A stretch of 64,000 bases of DNA from JAXMCI01 sp046349435 (lineage in GTDB: Bacteria > Pseudomonadota > Alphaproteobacteria > Dongiales > Dongiaceae), in the NCBI GenBank assembly GCA_046349435.1, contig JAXMCI010000002.1, positions 124,001 through 188,000 of the forward strand. The letters are read 5' to 3'. Below are positions 1-6,828 of this stretch, one piece after another; position 1 is the stretch's first letter; each line of letters starts with the position of its first letter. The notes beneath the pieces are model-generated. The model saw only the letters and a list, made by a program, of their open reading frames with translations, did no database searches and was not told the DNA's origin. Position numbers and translations under genes: made by a program.

Positions 1-1
1 C

Positions 2-988
2 GCCTGGGGCGTGCTGGTGCTGCTGCTGGTCGCGGTGCTGACCTTCTTCCTCCGCCGCGTCGTGCCGGCCGATCCCGCCGCCTTCCTCGCCGGCCAGAAC
101 GCGTCGGAGGAGACGGTGGCGCGGATCCGCGCGGAGTACGGGCTCGACCGGCCGCTGCTGGTGCAGTTCGGCACCTATCTCGCCGGTCTCGCACGGGCCG
201 ATTTCGGCCTGTCGATCCGCACCCACCGCAGCGTCGGCACCGACCTCGCGCAGTTCCTGCCGGCCACGCTCGAGCTGCTGATCGTCAGCTTCCTGCTCTA
301 TCTGGCGATCAGCTTCTATCTCGCGGTGGCTGCCGCGCGCAGGCCGGGCGGCGCCGTCGATTCCGGCATCCGGCTGCTCACCATGCTCGGCCCCGGGATC
401 CCGGTCTTCTGGCTCGGCATGGCGCTGCAGTTCGTCTTCTTCTACCGGCTGCACTGGCTGCCGCTCGGCGGCCGCTTCCCGATCCGCGAGGTGCCGCCGA
501 CGCCGGTCACCGGCTTCCTGCTGCTCGACACGCTGATCGCCGGCGACCCCGGCGCCTTCTGGCAGGCGCTGCGCTCGATGACGCTGCCGGCGCTGACCAT
601 CGTCATCAACCTGCTGGCGGTCGGCACGCGGCTGTCGCGCGCCGCGCTGATCGCCGAGTACGACAAGCTCTACATCCGCACCGCCCGGGGCAAGGGGCTG
701 GGGCCGCGCGCCATCCTCTACAAGCACGTGCTGCGCAACGCGCTGAGCCCGGTGCTGACCGTCACCACCATGCAGTTCGGCTACATGATCAGCTGGGTGA
801 TCCTGGTCGAGGTGATCTATGACTGGCCGGGCATCGGGCTCTACGCCTACCAGTCGTTCCAGGTCTTCGACTACGCCCCGGTGATCGCGCTCGCCGTCGT
901 CTCGACGACCGGCTTCGTGCTGATCAACCTGCTGATGGACCTGCTCTATCCGCTGATCGACCCGCGCGTGCGGAGCGTCGCGGCATGA
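2..988 (+). CDS. ABC transporter permease, DppB/OppB type (5' end outside window)
   Basis: Inner-membrane permease of a peptide/nickel-type ABC importer. The reading frame is open to the window edge and already hydrophobic at its first codons (AWGVLVLLLVAVLTFFL), so the true start lies upstream; the GTG at 11 is internal. About six membrane segments are visible. The cytoplasmic EAA-type loop that contacts the ATPase lies around the ARGKGLGPRAILYKHVLRNA segment. The stop overlaps the next permease (ATGA), and two ATPase genes follow, so this is the standard permease-permease-ATPase-ATPase order; the binding-protein gene presumably sits before the window. The family is clear, the substrate is not: this family carries dipeptides, oligopeptides, nickel and some glycosides. 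Confidence 0.93.
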   Translation, partial: AWGVLVLLLVAVLTFFLRRVVPADPAAFLAGQNASEETVARIRAEYGLDRPLLVQFGTYLAGLARADFGLSIRTHRSVGTDLAQFLPATLELLIVSFLLYLAISFYLAVAAARRPGGAVDSGIRLLTMLGPGIPVFWLGMALQFVFFYRLHWLPLGGRFPIREVPPTPVTGFLLLDTLIAGDPGAFWQALRSMTLPALTIVINLLAVGTRLSRAALIAEYDKLYIRTARGKGLGPRAILYKHVLRNALSPVLTVTTMQFGYMISWVILVEVIYDWPGIGLYAYQSFQVFDYAPVIALAVVSTTGFVLINLLMDLLYPLIDPRVRSVAA

Positions 989-1830
989 GCGCCGCGGGCG
1001 CCCTGCCGCGCCGCCGCTTCCGGCCGGGCTCGAGCCAGCTGCTGCTGGGCTTCGCGCTGCTGGTCGTCGCCATGCTGGCCGCCTTCGCGCTGTTCCCGAC
1101 CGCGATCGCGCCCTCCGACCCGATCATCCTCGACATCGCCCACCGGCTGCAGCCGCCGGGGCCTTCGCACCTGCTCGGCACCGACGAGGCCGGCCGCGAC
1201 ATCCTCTCGCGGGTGATCCACGGCACCCGCTACTCGCTCGGCGTCTCGGTCGCCATCGTGCTCGCCGCGGCGCTGTTCGGCATCGCCTACGGCGCCGTCT
1301 CCGGCATGGCCGGGCGGCGGGTCGACGAGGTGATGATGCGCATCGTCGACCTCTTCTTCGGCTTCCCCGCGCTGGTGCTGGCGCTCGCCGTCGCGGCGGC
1401 GATCGGCCACGGGCTCGACAGCGTCGCGCTGTCGCTCGGCGCCATCTGGTGGCCGGGCTACGCCCGGCTGGTGCGCGGCGAGGTGCTGCGGCTGCGCGAG
1501 CGCCCGCATGTCGAGGCGGCCCGCGCGCTCGGCGTCGCCGGCCCGACCCTGCTCGCCCGCCACATCCTGCCCTTCGTGCTGCAGGCGGTGAACGTGCGGG
1601 TCACCACCGACATCGGCTACGCGCTGGTGGCGGTGACGGCGCTCTCCTTCCTCGGGCTCGGCGCCGATTCGCCGACCCCGGAATGGGGCCTGCTGATCCG
1701 CGATTCGCGGCCCTATTTCGGCTCGGCCTGGTGGTACCTGGTGTTCCCCGGGACGATGATCATGCTGACCGCGGCCGCCTTCTCGATCATCGGCGACTGG
1801 CTCGCCGCGCGGCGCGGGATCGCCGCCTGA
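985..1830 (+). CDS. ABC transporter permease, DppC/OppC type
   Basis: Second inner-membrane permease of the same importer, 281 aa. It has the short cytoplasmic N-terminus, the first membrane helix (about residues 20-40) and the periplasmic HLLGTDEAGRDILSRVIHGT signature typical of DppC/OppC. The EAA loop is around EAARALGVAGPTLLARHILP. Its ATG overlaps the stop of the upstream permease by 4 bases, and its TGA shares a base with the ATG of the next ATPase, so the genes are translationally coupled. It should heterodimerise with the preceding permease. Confidence 0.95.
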   Translation: MSAAGALPRRRFRPGSSQLLLGFALLVVAMLAAFALFPTAIAPSDPIILDIAHRLQPPGPSHLLGTDEAGRDILSRVIHGTRYSLGVSVAIVLAAALFGIAYGAVSGMAGRRVDEVMMRIVDLFFGFPALVLALAVAAAIGHGLDSVALSLGAIWWPGYARLVRGEVLRLRERPHVEAARALGVAGPTLLARHILPFVLQAVNVRVTTDIGYALVAVTALSFLGLGADSPTPEWGLLIRDSRPYFGSAWWYLVFPGTMIMLTAAAFSIIGDWLAARRGIAA

Positions 1831-2801
1831 TGCTGCTCGAGGTCAGCGGCCTGCGGATCGCCTTCCCGGGCCGGGAGGGCGAGCTGGTCGCCGTCGACGG
1901 GCTCGACTTCGCCGTCGCCGAGGGCGAGATCTTCGTCATCATCGGCGAGTCGGGCTCGGGCAAGTCGCTGACCGGCATGTCGGTGGTCGGGCTCACGCCG
2001 CCGACCGCGGCCGCGCGGGGCTCGATCCGCTTCAAGGGGCGCGAGCTGCTCGGCCGGCCGGAGCCCGAGCTGAGGCGCGTGCGCGGCCGCGAGGTCGGCA
2101 TCGTCTACCAGGACCCGCTCGGCGCGATGAACCCGGTCTGGCCGGTCGGCGAGCAGATCGCCGAGGCGCTGGTCACCCACCGGATGGCCTCGCGCGGCGC
2201 GGCGGCCCGGCGCGCCGTCGAGCTGCTCGCCCGCGTCCACATCCCCGACCCCGCGCGCGTCGCCCGCGCCTATCCGCATGAGGTCAGCGGCGGCATGCGG
2301 CAGCGCGCGATGATCGCCATGGCGCTGGCCTGCGGCCCCAGCCTGCTGATCGCCGACGAGCCGACCACGGCGCTCGACGTCACCATCAAGGCGCAGGTGC
2401 TGGAGCTGCTGCAGGAGCTGCGGAAGGAGCTGTCGCTCACCATCGTGCTGATCACCCACGACATGGGGGTGGTGGCCGAGCTCGCCGACCGCATCCTGGT
2501 GATGTATGCCGGCAAGGCGGCCGAGATCGGCCCGGCCGACGCCATCATGCAGCGCCCCTCGCACCCCTACACCCGCGCCCTGATGCTGAGCGCGATGATC
2601 GCCGAGGCGCCGCCCAAGGCCGAGCTCGGCGCCATCCGCGGCACCGCGCCGCCGCTCGGCGCGCGCCCCTCGGGCTGCCCCTTCCATCCGCGCTGCCCGG
2701 CCGCGCAGGAGGATTGCCGCGCCGCCATGCCGCCGGTCCGCGCGCACCGCGCGGTGCGGCTCGCCTGCCATCATCCGCTCACCCTGGAAGCCTCATGCTG
2801 A
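1830..2801 (+). CDS. ABC transporter ATP-binding protein, DppD/OppD type
   Basis: Cytoplasmic ATPase that powers the importer, 323 aa. Walker A is GESGSGKS, the signature is VSGGMRQRAMIAMAL, Walker B is LLIADEPTTALD, and the H-loop is LITHDMG. A cysteine-rich oligopeptide/dipeptide C-terminal domain (CPFHPRCPAAQEDC) ends the protein. The ATG at 1830 overlaps the upstream stop (TGATG) and starts the standard MLLEVSGL N-terminus; a longer upstream reading of this frame is only a shadow of the permease gene. The last codons and the TGA lie inside a palindromic intergenic repeat starting at 2795, so the repeat appears to have supplied the stop codon; the domain itself looks complete. Confidence 0.95.
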   Translation: MLLEVSGLRIAFPGREGELVAVDGLDFAVAEGEIFVIIGESGSGKSLTGMSVVGLTPPTAAARGSIRFKGRELLGRPEPELRRVRGREVGIVYQDPLGAMNPVWPVGEQIAEALVTHRMASRGAAARRAVELLARVHIPDPARVARAYPHEVSGGMRQRAMIAMALACGPSLLIADEPTTALDVTIKAQVLELLQELRKELSLTIVLITHDMGVVAELADRILVMYAGKAAEIGPADAIMQRPSHPYTRALMLSAMIAEAPPKAELGAIRGTAPPLGARPSGCPFHPRCPAAQEDCRAAMPPVRAHRAVRLACHHPLTLEASC

Positions 2802-2946
2802 GCTTGTCGAAGCATGGGGCGGGCCATGGGCGCCGTGCCCGTGTCGAGGCCGTGCCGACCTCGCCCTTCGACAAGCTCAGGACGAGGTTTGGGGGGAGCG
2901 GGCGCGATCTCTACGGCCTCATCCTGAGCTTGTCGAAGGATGAGGC
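2795..2946. repeat. Palindromic intergenic repeat cluster, family TGAGCTTGTCGA
   Basis: Three copies of the core TGAGCTTGTCGA, or its complement TCGACAAGCTCA, lie at about 2799, 2867 and 2924. The first sits in a 21-base palindrome (2795-2815) that contains the stop of the upstream ATPase gene. The last is flanked by 10-base inverted arms GCCTCATCCT / AGGATGAGGC. The block 2852-2946 aligns, inverted, with 37563-37650, including the spacer between the two palindromes (GAGATCGCGCCCGC read on the minus strand). It resembles REP/BIME-type elements: short, non-coding, placed between operon genes. It interrupts the two ATPase genes by 187 bases in an otherwise overlapping operon. Confidence 0.85.
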
Positions 2947-2988
2947 TGGCACGGTCGCCGGCGTGCACCTTTCTGGACTCGCGGGCCC

Positions 2989-4053
2989 GTGAGCCCGCTC
3001 CTCAGCCTCGAGCAGGTCAGCCGCAGCTTCGTGCAGCGGCGCGGCAAGCGCGCGGTGCGCGCGGTCGACGCGGTGTCGCTCGAGGTCGCCCCCGGCGAGA
3101 CGCTCGGGCTGGTCGGCGAGAGCGGCTGCGGCAAGTCGACCCTGGCGCGGCTGGCGCTCCGGCTGCTCGAGCCGGAGGAGGGCCGCATCCGCTTCGACGG
3201 CCTCGACATCACCCATGCGCCGCCGCGCGCGCTGCTGCCGGTGCGCCGCCGCATGCAGGCCGTCTTCCAGGATCCGCTCGCCTCGCTCAACCCGCGCATG
3301 ACGGTGGCCGAGATCCTGCGCGAGCCCTTCGCCACGCACCGGATCCGGCCGCCCGGCGGCGCCGCGGCGCGGATCGCCGAGCTGCTCGCCGTGGTCGGGC
3401 TCGAGGGCGTCGATCCCGCGCGCCGTCCGCAGCAATTCTCCGGCGGCCAGCTGCAGCGCATCGCCATCGCCCGGGCGCTGGCGCTCGAGCCTTCGCTGAT
3501 CGTCGCCGACGAGCCGACCTCGGCGCTCGATCCCTCGATCCAGGCGCAGATCGTCAACCTGCTGCTGCGCATCCAGCGCGAGCGCGGCATCTCCTACCTG
3601 GTGATCTCGCACGACCTCGACGTGGTCGGGCACATCGCCGACCGCATCGCGGTGATGTATCTCGGCGCCATCGTCGAGAGCGGCCCGGCCGCCGCGATCA
3701 TGGCCGAGCCGCTGCACCCCTATTCGCAGGCGCTGCTCTCGGCGGCGCCGACGCTGACCGCGCGGCGCGACCGCAGCTGGCGGCGCATCATGCTGGCGGG
3801 CGACCTGCCCAACCCGGCCGACAAGCCGGCCGGCTGCCGCTTCCATCCGCGCTGCGCGCTGGCCCGCGACATCTGCCGCCGCGAGGCGCCGCCGCTGCGC
3901 CCGCCCGACGCGGCCGGGCGGCTGGTCGCCTGCCATCTCGCCCCGGCCGAGACCCGGGCGCGCGGCGCCGAGATCGGCCGCGCCCGTACCGGCCGCGCCA
4001 CCCCGCCCGAATTCCATCGGGCCGACACCCAGCAGCAGAGGGAACGCACATGA
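2989..4053 (+). CDS. ABC transporter ATP-binding protein, DppF/OppF type
   Basis: Second ATPase of the importer, 354 aa. Walker A is GESGCGKST, the Q-loop is VFQDPLASLNPRM, the signature is FSGGQLQRIAIARAL, Walker B is LIVADEPTSALD, and the switch histidine is in VISHDLDV. The C-terminal cysteine-rich domain is CRFHPRCALARDIC. The start is GTG at 2989, giving MSPLLSLEQVSRSF; no ATG fits the conserved N-terminus. Unlike its neighbours it is separated from the upstream ATPase by a repeat-filled gap. The stop overlaps the next gene (ATGA at 4050), so the SMP-30 gene belongs to the same transcript. Confidence 0.94.
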   Translation: MSPLLSLEQVSRSFVQRRGKRAVRAVDAVSLEVAPGETLGLVGESGCGKSTLARLALRLLEPEEGRIRFDGLDITHAPPRALLPVRRRMQAVFQDPLASLNPRMTVAEILREPFATHRIRPPGGAAARIAELLAVVGLEGVDPARRPQQFSGGQLQRIAIARALALEPSLIVADEPTSALDPSIQAQIVNLLLRIQRERGISYLVISHDLDVVGHIADRIAVMYLGAIVESGPAAAIMAEPLHPYSQALLSAAPTLTARRDRSWRRIMLAGDLPNPADKPAGCRFHPRCALARDICRREAPPLRPPDAAGRLVACHLAPAETRARGAEIGRARTGRATPPEFHRADTQQQRERT

Positions 4054-4901
4054 CCCACGCCGCCGAGATCCATGTCCGCGGCCTCGGCTTTCCCGAGGGC
4101 CCGGTCGCGCTCGCCGACGGATCGATCGCCTTCGTCGACCTGCTCCACGCCAAGGTGCGCGCCTGGCGCGACGGCCGGGTGCGCGAGATCTGCACGCTGC
4201 CGGGGGCACCCAACGGCATGCGGCGCGGCCCCGACGGCGCGCTCTACGTCTGCAACAACGGCGGCATCGCGCCGCTGTCGCTGCACGAGCTGCATTTCGC
4301 CGAGCCGCAGATCACCGGCCGGCTGCAGCGCATCGCCGCCGACGGCAGCGTCGCCGACCATGCCACGGCGCTGCCGGGCGAGCCGCCCTGGCGGCCCAAC
4401 GACCTGGTCTTCGCGCCCGGCGGCGGCATCGTCTTCACCGACCCGCAGAACTGGGAGGTGCTGGGCGACCCGGCGACGGCGGCCTCGTATCGCGGCGGCC
4501 AGCTGCTGCTCGCGACGCCGCAGGGGCAGGTGACCCGGCTCGCGACGATGACCGGATTCCCCAACGGGCTCGCTTTCCATCCCGAGGGCTTCCTGGTGGT
4601 CGGCATCACCATGGAGCATCGCCTGGTGCGCTTCGACTGGCTGGGCGACCGGGTCGGGCCGCCCGCCACCTGGATCGCCCTCGACGACCGCTTCAACCCG
4701 GACGGCATGGTCTTCCACGGCGACCGGCTCTACGTCACCGGCAGCACCGGCGACCGCGTCGCGGTGATCGACCTCGCCGGCCGGCTGGTCGAGACGATCG
4801 ACACCGGCGCGGGCAGCGACCCGACCAATTGCTGCGTCCATGACGGCCGGCTCTGGGTGACGCTTGGGCTGCCCGGGCAGCTGGTGTCGTACCGGCTGTA
4901 G
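4050..4901 (+). CDS. SMP-30/gluconolactonase/LRE family protein
   Basis: Predicted cytoplasmic six-bladed beta-propeller hydrolase, 283 aa. The family includes metal-dependent sugar lactonases. Visible landmarks are GFPEGPVALADG near the N-terminus, NGMRRGPDGALYVCNNGG, the RPNDLVFAPGGGIVFTDP blade, and FPNGLAFHPEG/FNPDGMVFHGD in later blades; these carry the acidic and asparagine residues that usually hold the metal. The start overlaps the stop of the upstream ATPase (ATGA) with a GAGGGA ribosome site 6 bases before it. Linkage to a peptide-type importer suggests it acts on an imported, lactone- or ester-containing compound, but the substrate cannot be read from sequence. Confidence 0.88.
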   Translation: MTHAAEIHVRGLGFPEGPVALADGSIAFVDLLHAKVRAWRDGRVREICTLPGAPNGMRRGPDGALYVCNNGGIAPLSLHELHFAEPQITGRLQRIAADGSVADHATALPGEPPWRPNDLVFAPGGGIVFTDPQNWEVLGDPATAASYRGGQLLLATPQGQVTRLATMTGFPNGLAFHPEGFLVVGITMEHRLVRFDWLGDRVGPPATWIALDDRFNPDGMVFHGDRLYVTGSTGDRVAVIDLAGRLVETIDTGAGSDPTNCCVHDGRLWVTLGLPGQLVSYRL

Positions 4902-4922
4902 GAGAAGCATCCATCTGCGACT

Positions 4923-5001
4923 GTCATCCCGGCGAAAGCCGGGATCCATGCGTCCGGCGACGCGATGCGGCAAGATGGATCCCGGCTTTCGCCGGGATGA
5001 C
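4923..5001. repeat. 79-bp palindromic repeat, family CCCGGCGAAAGCCGGG (copy A)
   Basis: Two inverted hairpin units (GTCATCCCGGCGAAAGCCGG at the left, its complement at the right) enclose a 30-base spacer containing GATGCGGCAAGATGGATCC. It differs from the copy at 6717-6795 at only two positions. It lies 33 bases before the start of the first dimethylformamidase-like gene. This type of dispersed palindrome is common between genes in alphaproteobacteria; function unknown, possibly transcript stabilisation or transposase-assisted spread. Confidence 0.88.
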
Positions 5002-5033
5002 ATGCAGGGGCGCTGGCAATGAAGGAGAAGGGG

Positions 5034-6698
5034 ATGACCGACGACACCTTCGTGCGGCCCGAGCTGGCGCCGTTCAACCGCGGGCCGCGGCTGTCGGTGC
5101 CGATGCATGCCGACGACCACTGGACGAGCCGGCACTGGTTCGAGGCGCCGCGCGAGGATCCCGCCTGGCCGGAGATCTATGCCTATACCGACAGCATCTC
5201 CTACGCGCCGGGCGACACGGTGCGCATCCATGCCAGCGGCACCGCGCCGCGCTGGACGCTGCAGATCTATCGCGACGGCAGCCGGCCGGCGCCGCTGCTG
5301 AAGACCGAGCTGCCCGGCGTCTTCGTGCCGGCGCCGAAGGACGCCTACAAGGCGGGCTGCGGCTGGCCGGTGGCGCACGAGGTGAAGCTGCCGGACGATC
5401 TGCCCTCGGGCTTCTACCGCGTCGTCTCGAGCTGCCCGCGTGCCGACGGCAGCCTGTTCCTGCAGCATCACTTCTTCGTCGTGCGGCCGACCCGGGCGAC
5501 GCAGCGCGGCCGGCTGCTGATGCTGCTGCCGACCGGCACCTGGTCGGCCTACAATGACTGGGGCGGCGCCAACCACTATGCCGGGCGCGACGGCCCGGGC
5601 GGCGACCTCGCCTCGCCGATCCTCAGCCTGGAGCGGCCCTGGACGCGCGGCATGGTGTGGCTGCCGGAAGGCGCGCCCAGGATCTGCGCCTCGCCGCCGC
5701 CCGAGCCCAACACCGCGACGCGCTACGGGTTCAAGGAATGGGCCTTCTCCAACGGCTTCGGCCAGTACTACGCCGCCTCGGGCTGGGCGCAGTACGACCG
5801 CCACTTCCTGCTCTGGGCGGAGCGCGAGGGCTACGCGCTCGACATGATCACCCAGACCGACCTGCAGTACCGGCCGGAGCTGCTGGAGCCCTATGCCTGC
5901 GTCGTCATCGTCGGGCACGACGAGTACTGGTCGCACGAGATGCGGGTGGCGATCGACGCCTATGTCGAGCGCGGCGGCCGGGTGGCGCGGTTCGGCGCCA
6001 ACTTCCTCTGGCAGATCCGGCTGGAGGCGGAGGGTCGCCGGCAGGTCTGCTACAAGTTCCGCGCCCATGACGAGGACCCGCTGCGCGGCACGCCGGAGCA
6101 GCACCGGCTGACCAGCGCCTGGGAAGACCCGACGGTGAACTGGCCCGGCGCCACCACCTTCGGCGTCAACGGCGTGCGCGGGCTCTACGCCCCGTGGGGC
6201 GGCGGCTTCGCGCCGCGCGGCCAGCGCGGCTTCACCGTCTACCGGCCGGAGCACTGGCTGTTCGACAGGACCGACCTCTACTACGGCGACATCTTCGGGC
6301 ACGAGGCGGGAATCTTCGCCTACGAGGTGGACGGGCTCGACTACACCTTCCGCCAGGGCCTGCCCTATCCGACCTTCGCCGACGGCGCGCCGCAGGGCGT
6401 CGAGATCCTCGCCATGGCGCCGGCGGCGCTCGCCGAGGCGGCGCATCCGGGCGAGGGCTTCCGCTACTATGTCGGGGACAACGACCTCGACGGCCTCGTC
6501 ACGCTCATGGAACGCAAGGTGACGCCCGAGGGCCGCGCCCGCTACCGCTACGGCGCCGGCATGGTGGTGCACATGAAGCGGGGCAGGGGCGAGGTGGTGA
6601 GCGCGGCGACCTGCGAGTGGGTGATGGGGCTGAAGCGCGGCGACGTCTTCACGCAGCAGATCACCCGCAACGTGCTCGACCGCTTCACCGCAGGCTGA
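5034..6698 (+). CDS. N,N-dimethylformamidase large-subunit-like protein (copy 1)
   Basis: 554-aa protein resembling the beta/large subunit of N,N-dimethylformamidase, an iron-dependent amidohydrolase of alkylated formamides; here the substrate is unknown. Residues 35-155 look like a beta-rich N-terminal domain (SYAPGDTVRIHASG). Residues 160-550 carry the family's conserved segments: LLPTGTWSAYNDWGGANHY (166-182), GWAQYDRHFLLWAEREGY, VIVGHDEYWSHEMR (291-304) and NWPGATTFGVNG. GHDEYW is likely at the active site, by analogy. No signal peptide is seen. I chose ATG 5034 because AAGGAG sits 6 bases upstream and the resulting N-terminus matches copy 2; ATG 5019 would add five residues. No small subunit gene is adjacent, whereas the characterised enzyme is two-subunit. 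Confidence 0.82.
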   Translation: MTDDTFVRPELAPFNRGPRLSVPMHADDHWTSRHWFEAPREDPAWPEIYAYTDSISYAPGDTVRIHASGTAPRWTLQIYRDGSRPAPLLKTELPGVFVPAPKDAYKAGCGWPVAHEVKLPDDLPSGFYRVVSSCPRADGSLFLQHHFFVVRPTRATQRGRLLMLLPTGTWSAYNDWGGANHYAGRDGPGGDLASPILSLERPWTRGMVWLPEGAPRICASPPPEPNTATRYGFKEWAFSNGFGQYYAASGWAQYDRHFLLWAEREGYALDMITQTDLQYRPELLEPYACVVIVGHDEYWSHEMRVAIDAYVERGGRVARFGANFLWQIRLEAEGRRQVCYKFRAHDEDPLRGTPEQHRLTSAWEDPTVNWPGATTFGVNGVRGLYAPWGGGFAPRGQRGFTVYRPEHWLFDRTDLYYGDIFGHEAGIFAYEVDGLDYTFRQGLPYPTFADGAPQGVEILAMAPAALAEAAHPGEGFRYYVGDNDLDGLVTLMERKVTPEGRARYRYGAGMVVHMKRGRGEVVSAATCEWVMGLKRGDVFTQQITRNVLDRFTAG

Positions 6699-6716
6699 CC
6701 GTACCCGCCTCCTCTT

Positions 6717-6795
6717 GTCATCCCGGCGAAAGCCGGGATCGATGCGTCCGGCGTCGCGATGCGGCAAGATGGATCCCGGCTTTCGCCGGGATGAC
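6717..6795. repeat. 79-bp palindromic repeat, family CCCGGCGAAAGCCGGG (copy B)
   Basis: Nearly exact second copy of the element at 4923-5001 (two mismatches), again placed about 33 bases before the start of a dimethylformamidase-like gene. The flanking coding sequences have diverged much more than the repeat, so either the repeat is under homogenisation or it moved independently of the gene duplication. Confidence 0.88.
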
Positions 6796-6828
6796 GAGCA
6801 AGGACGTGGCTGCAGGGAGGAGCTTCCA

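Noticed and set aside
2714..2992. 92-codon plus frame across the repeat cluster between the two ATPase genes
   Set aside because: The translation is made of repeat-derived residues (LSLSKH, PFDKLRT) that recur wherever this repeat is found; not a gene.
4923..6795. Repeats as a CRISPR array
   Set aside because: Only two copies 1.7 kb apart, palindromic, with a gene between them; no regular spacing or spacers, and no cas genes.
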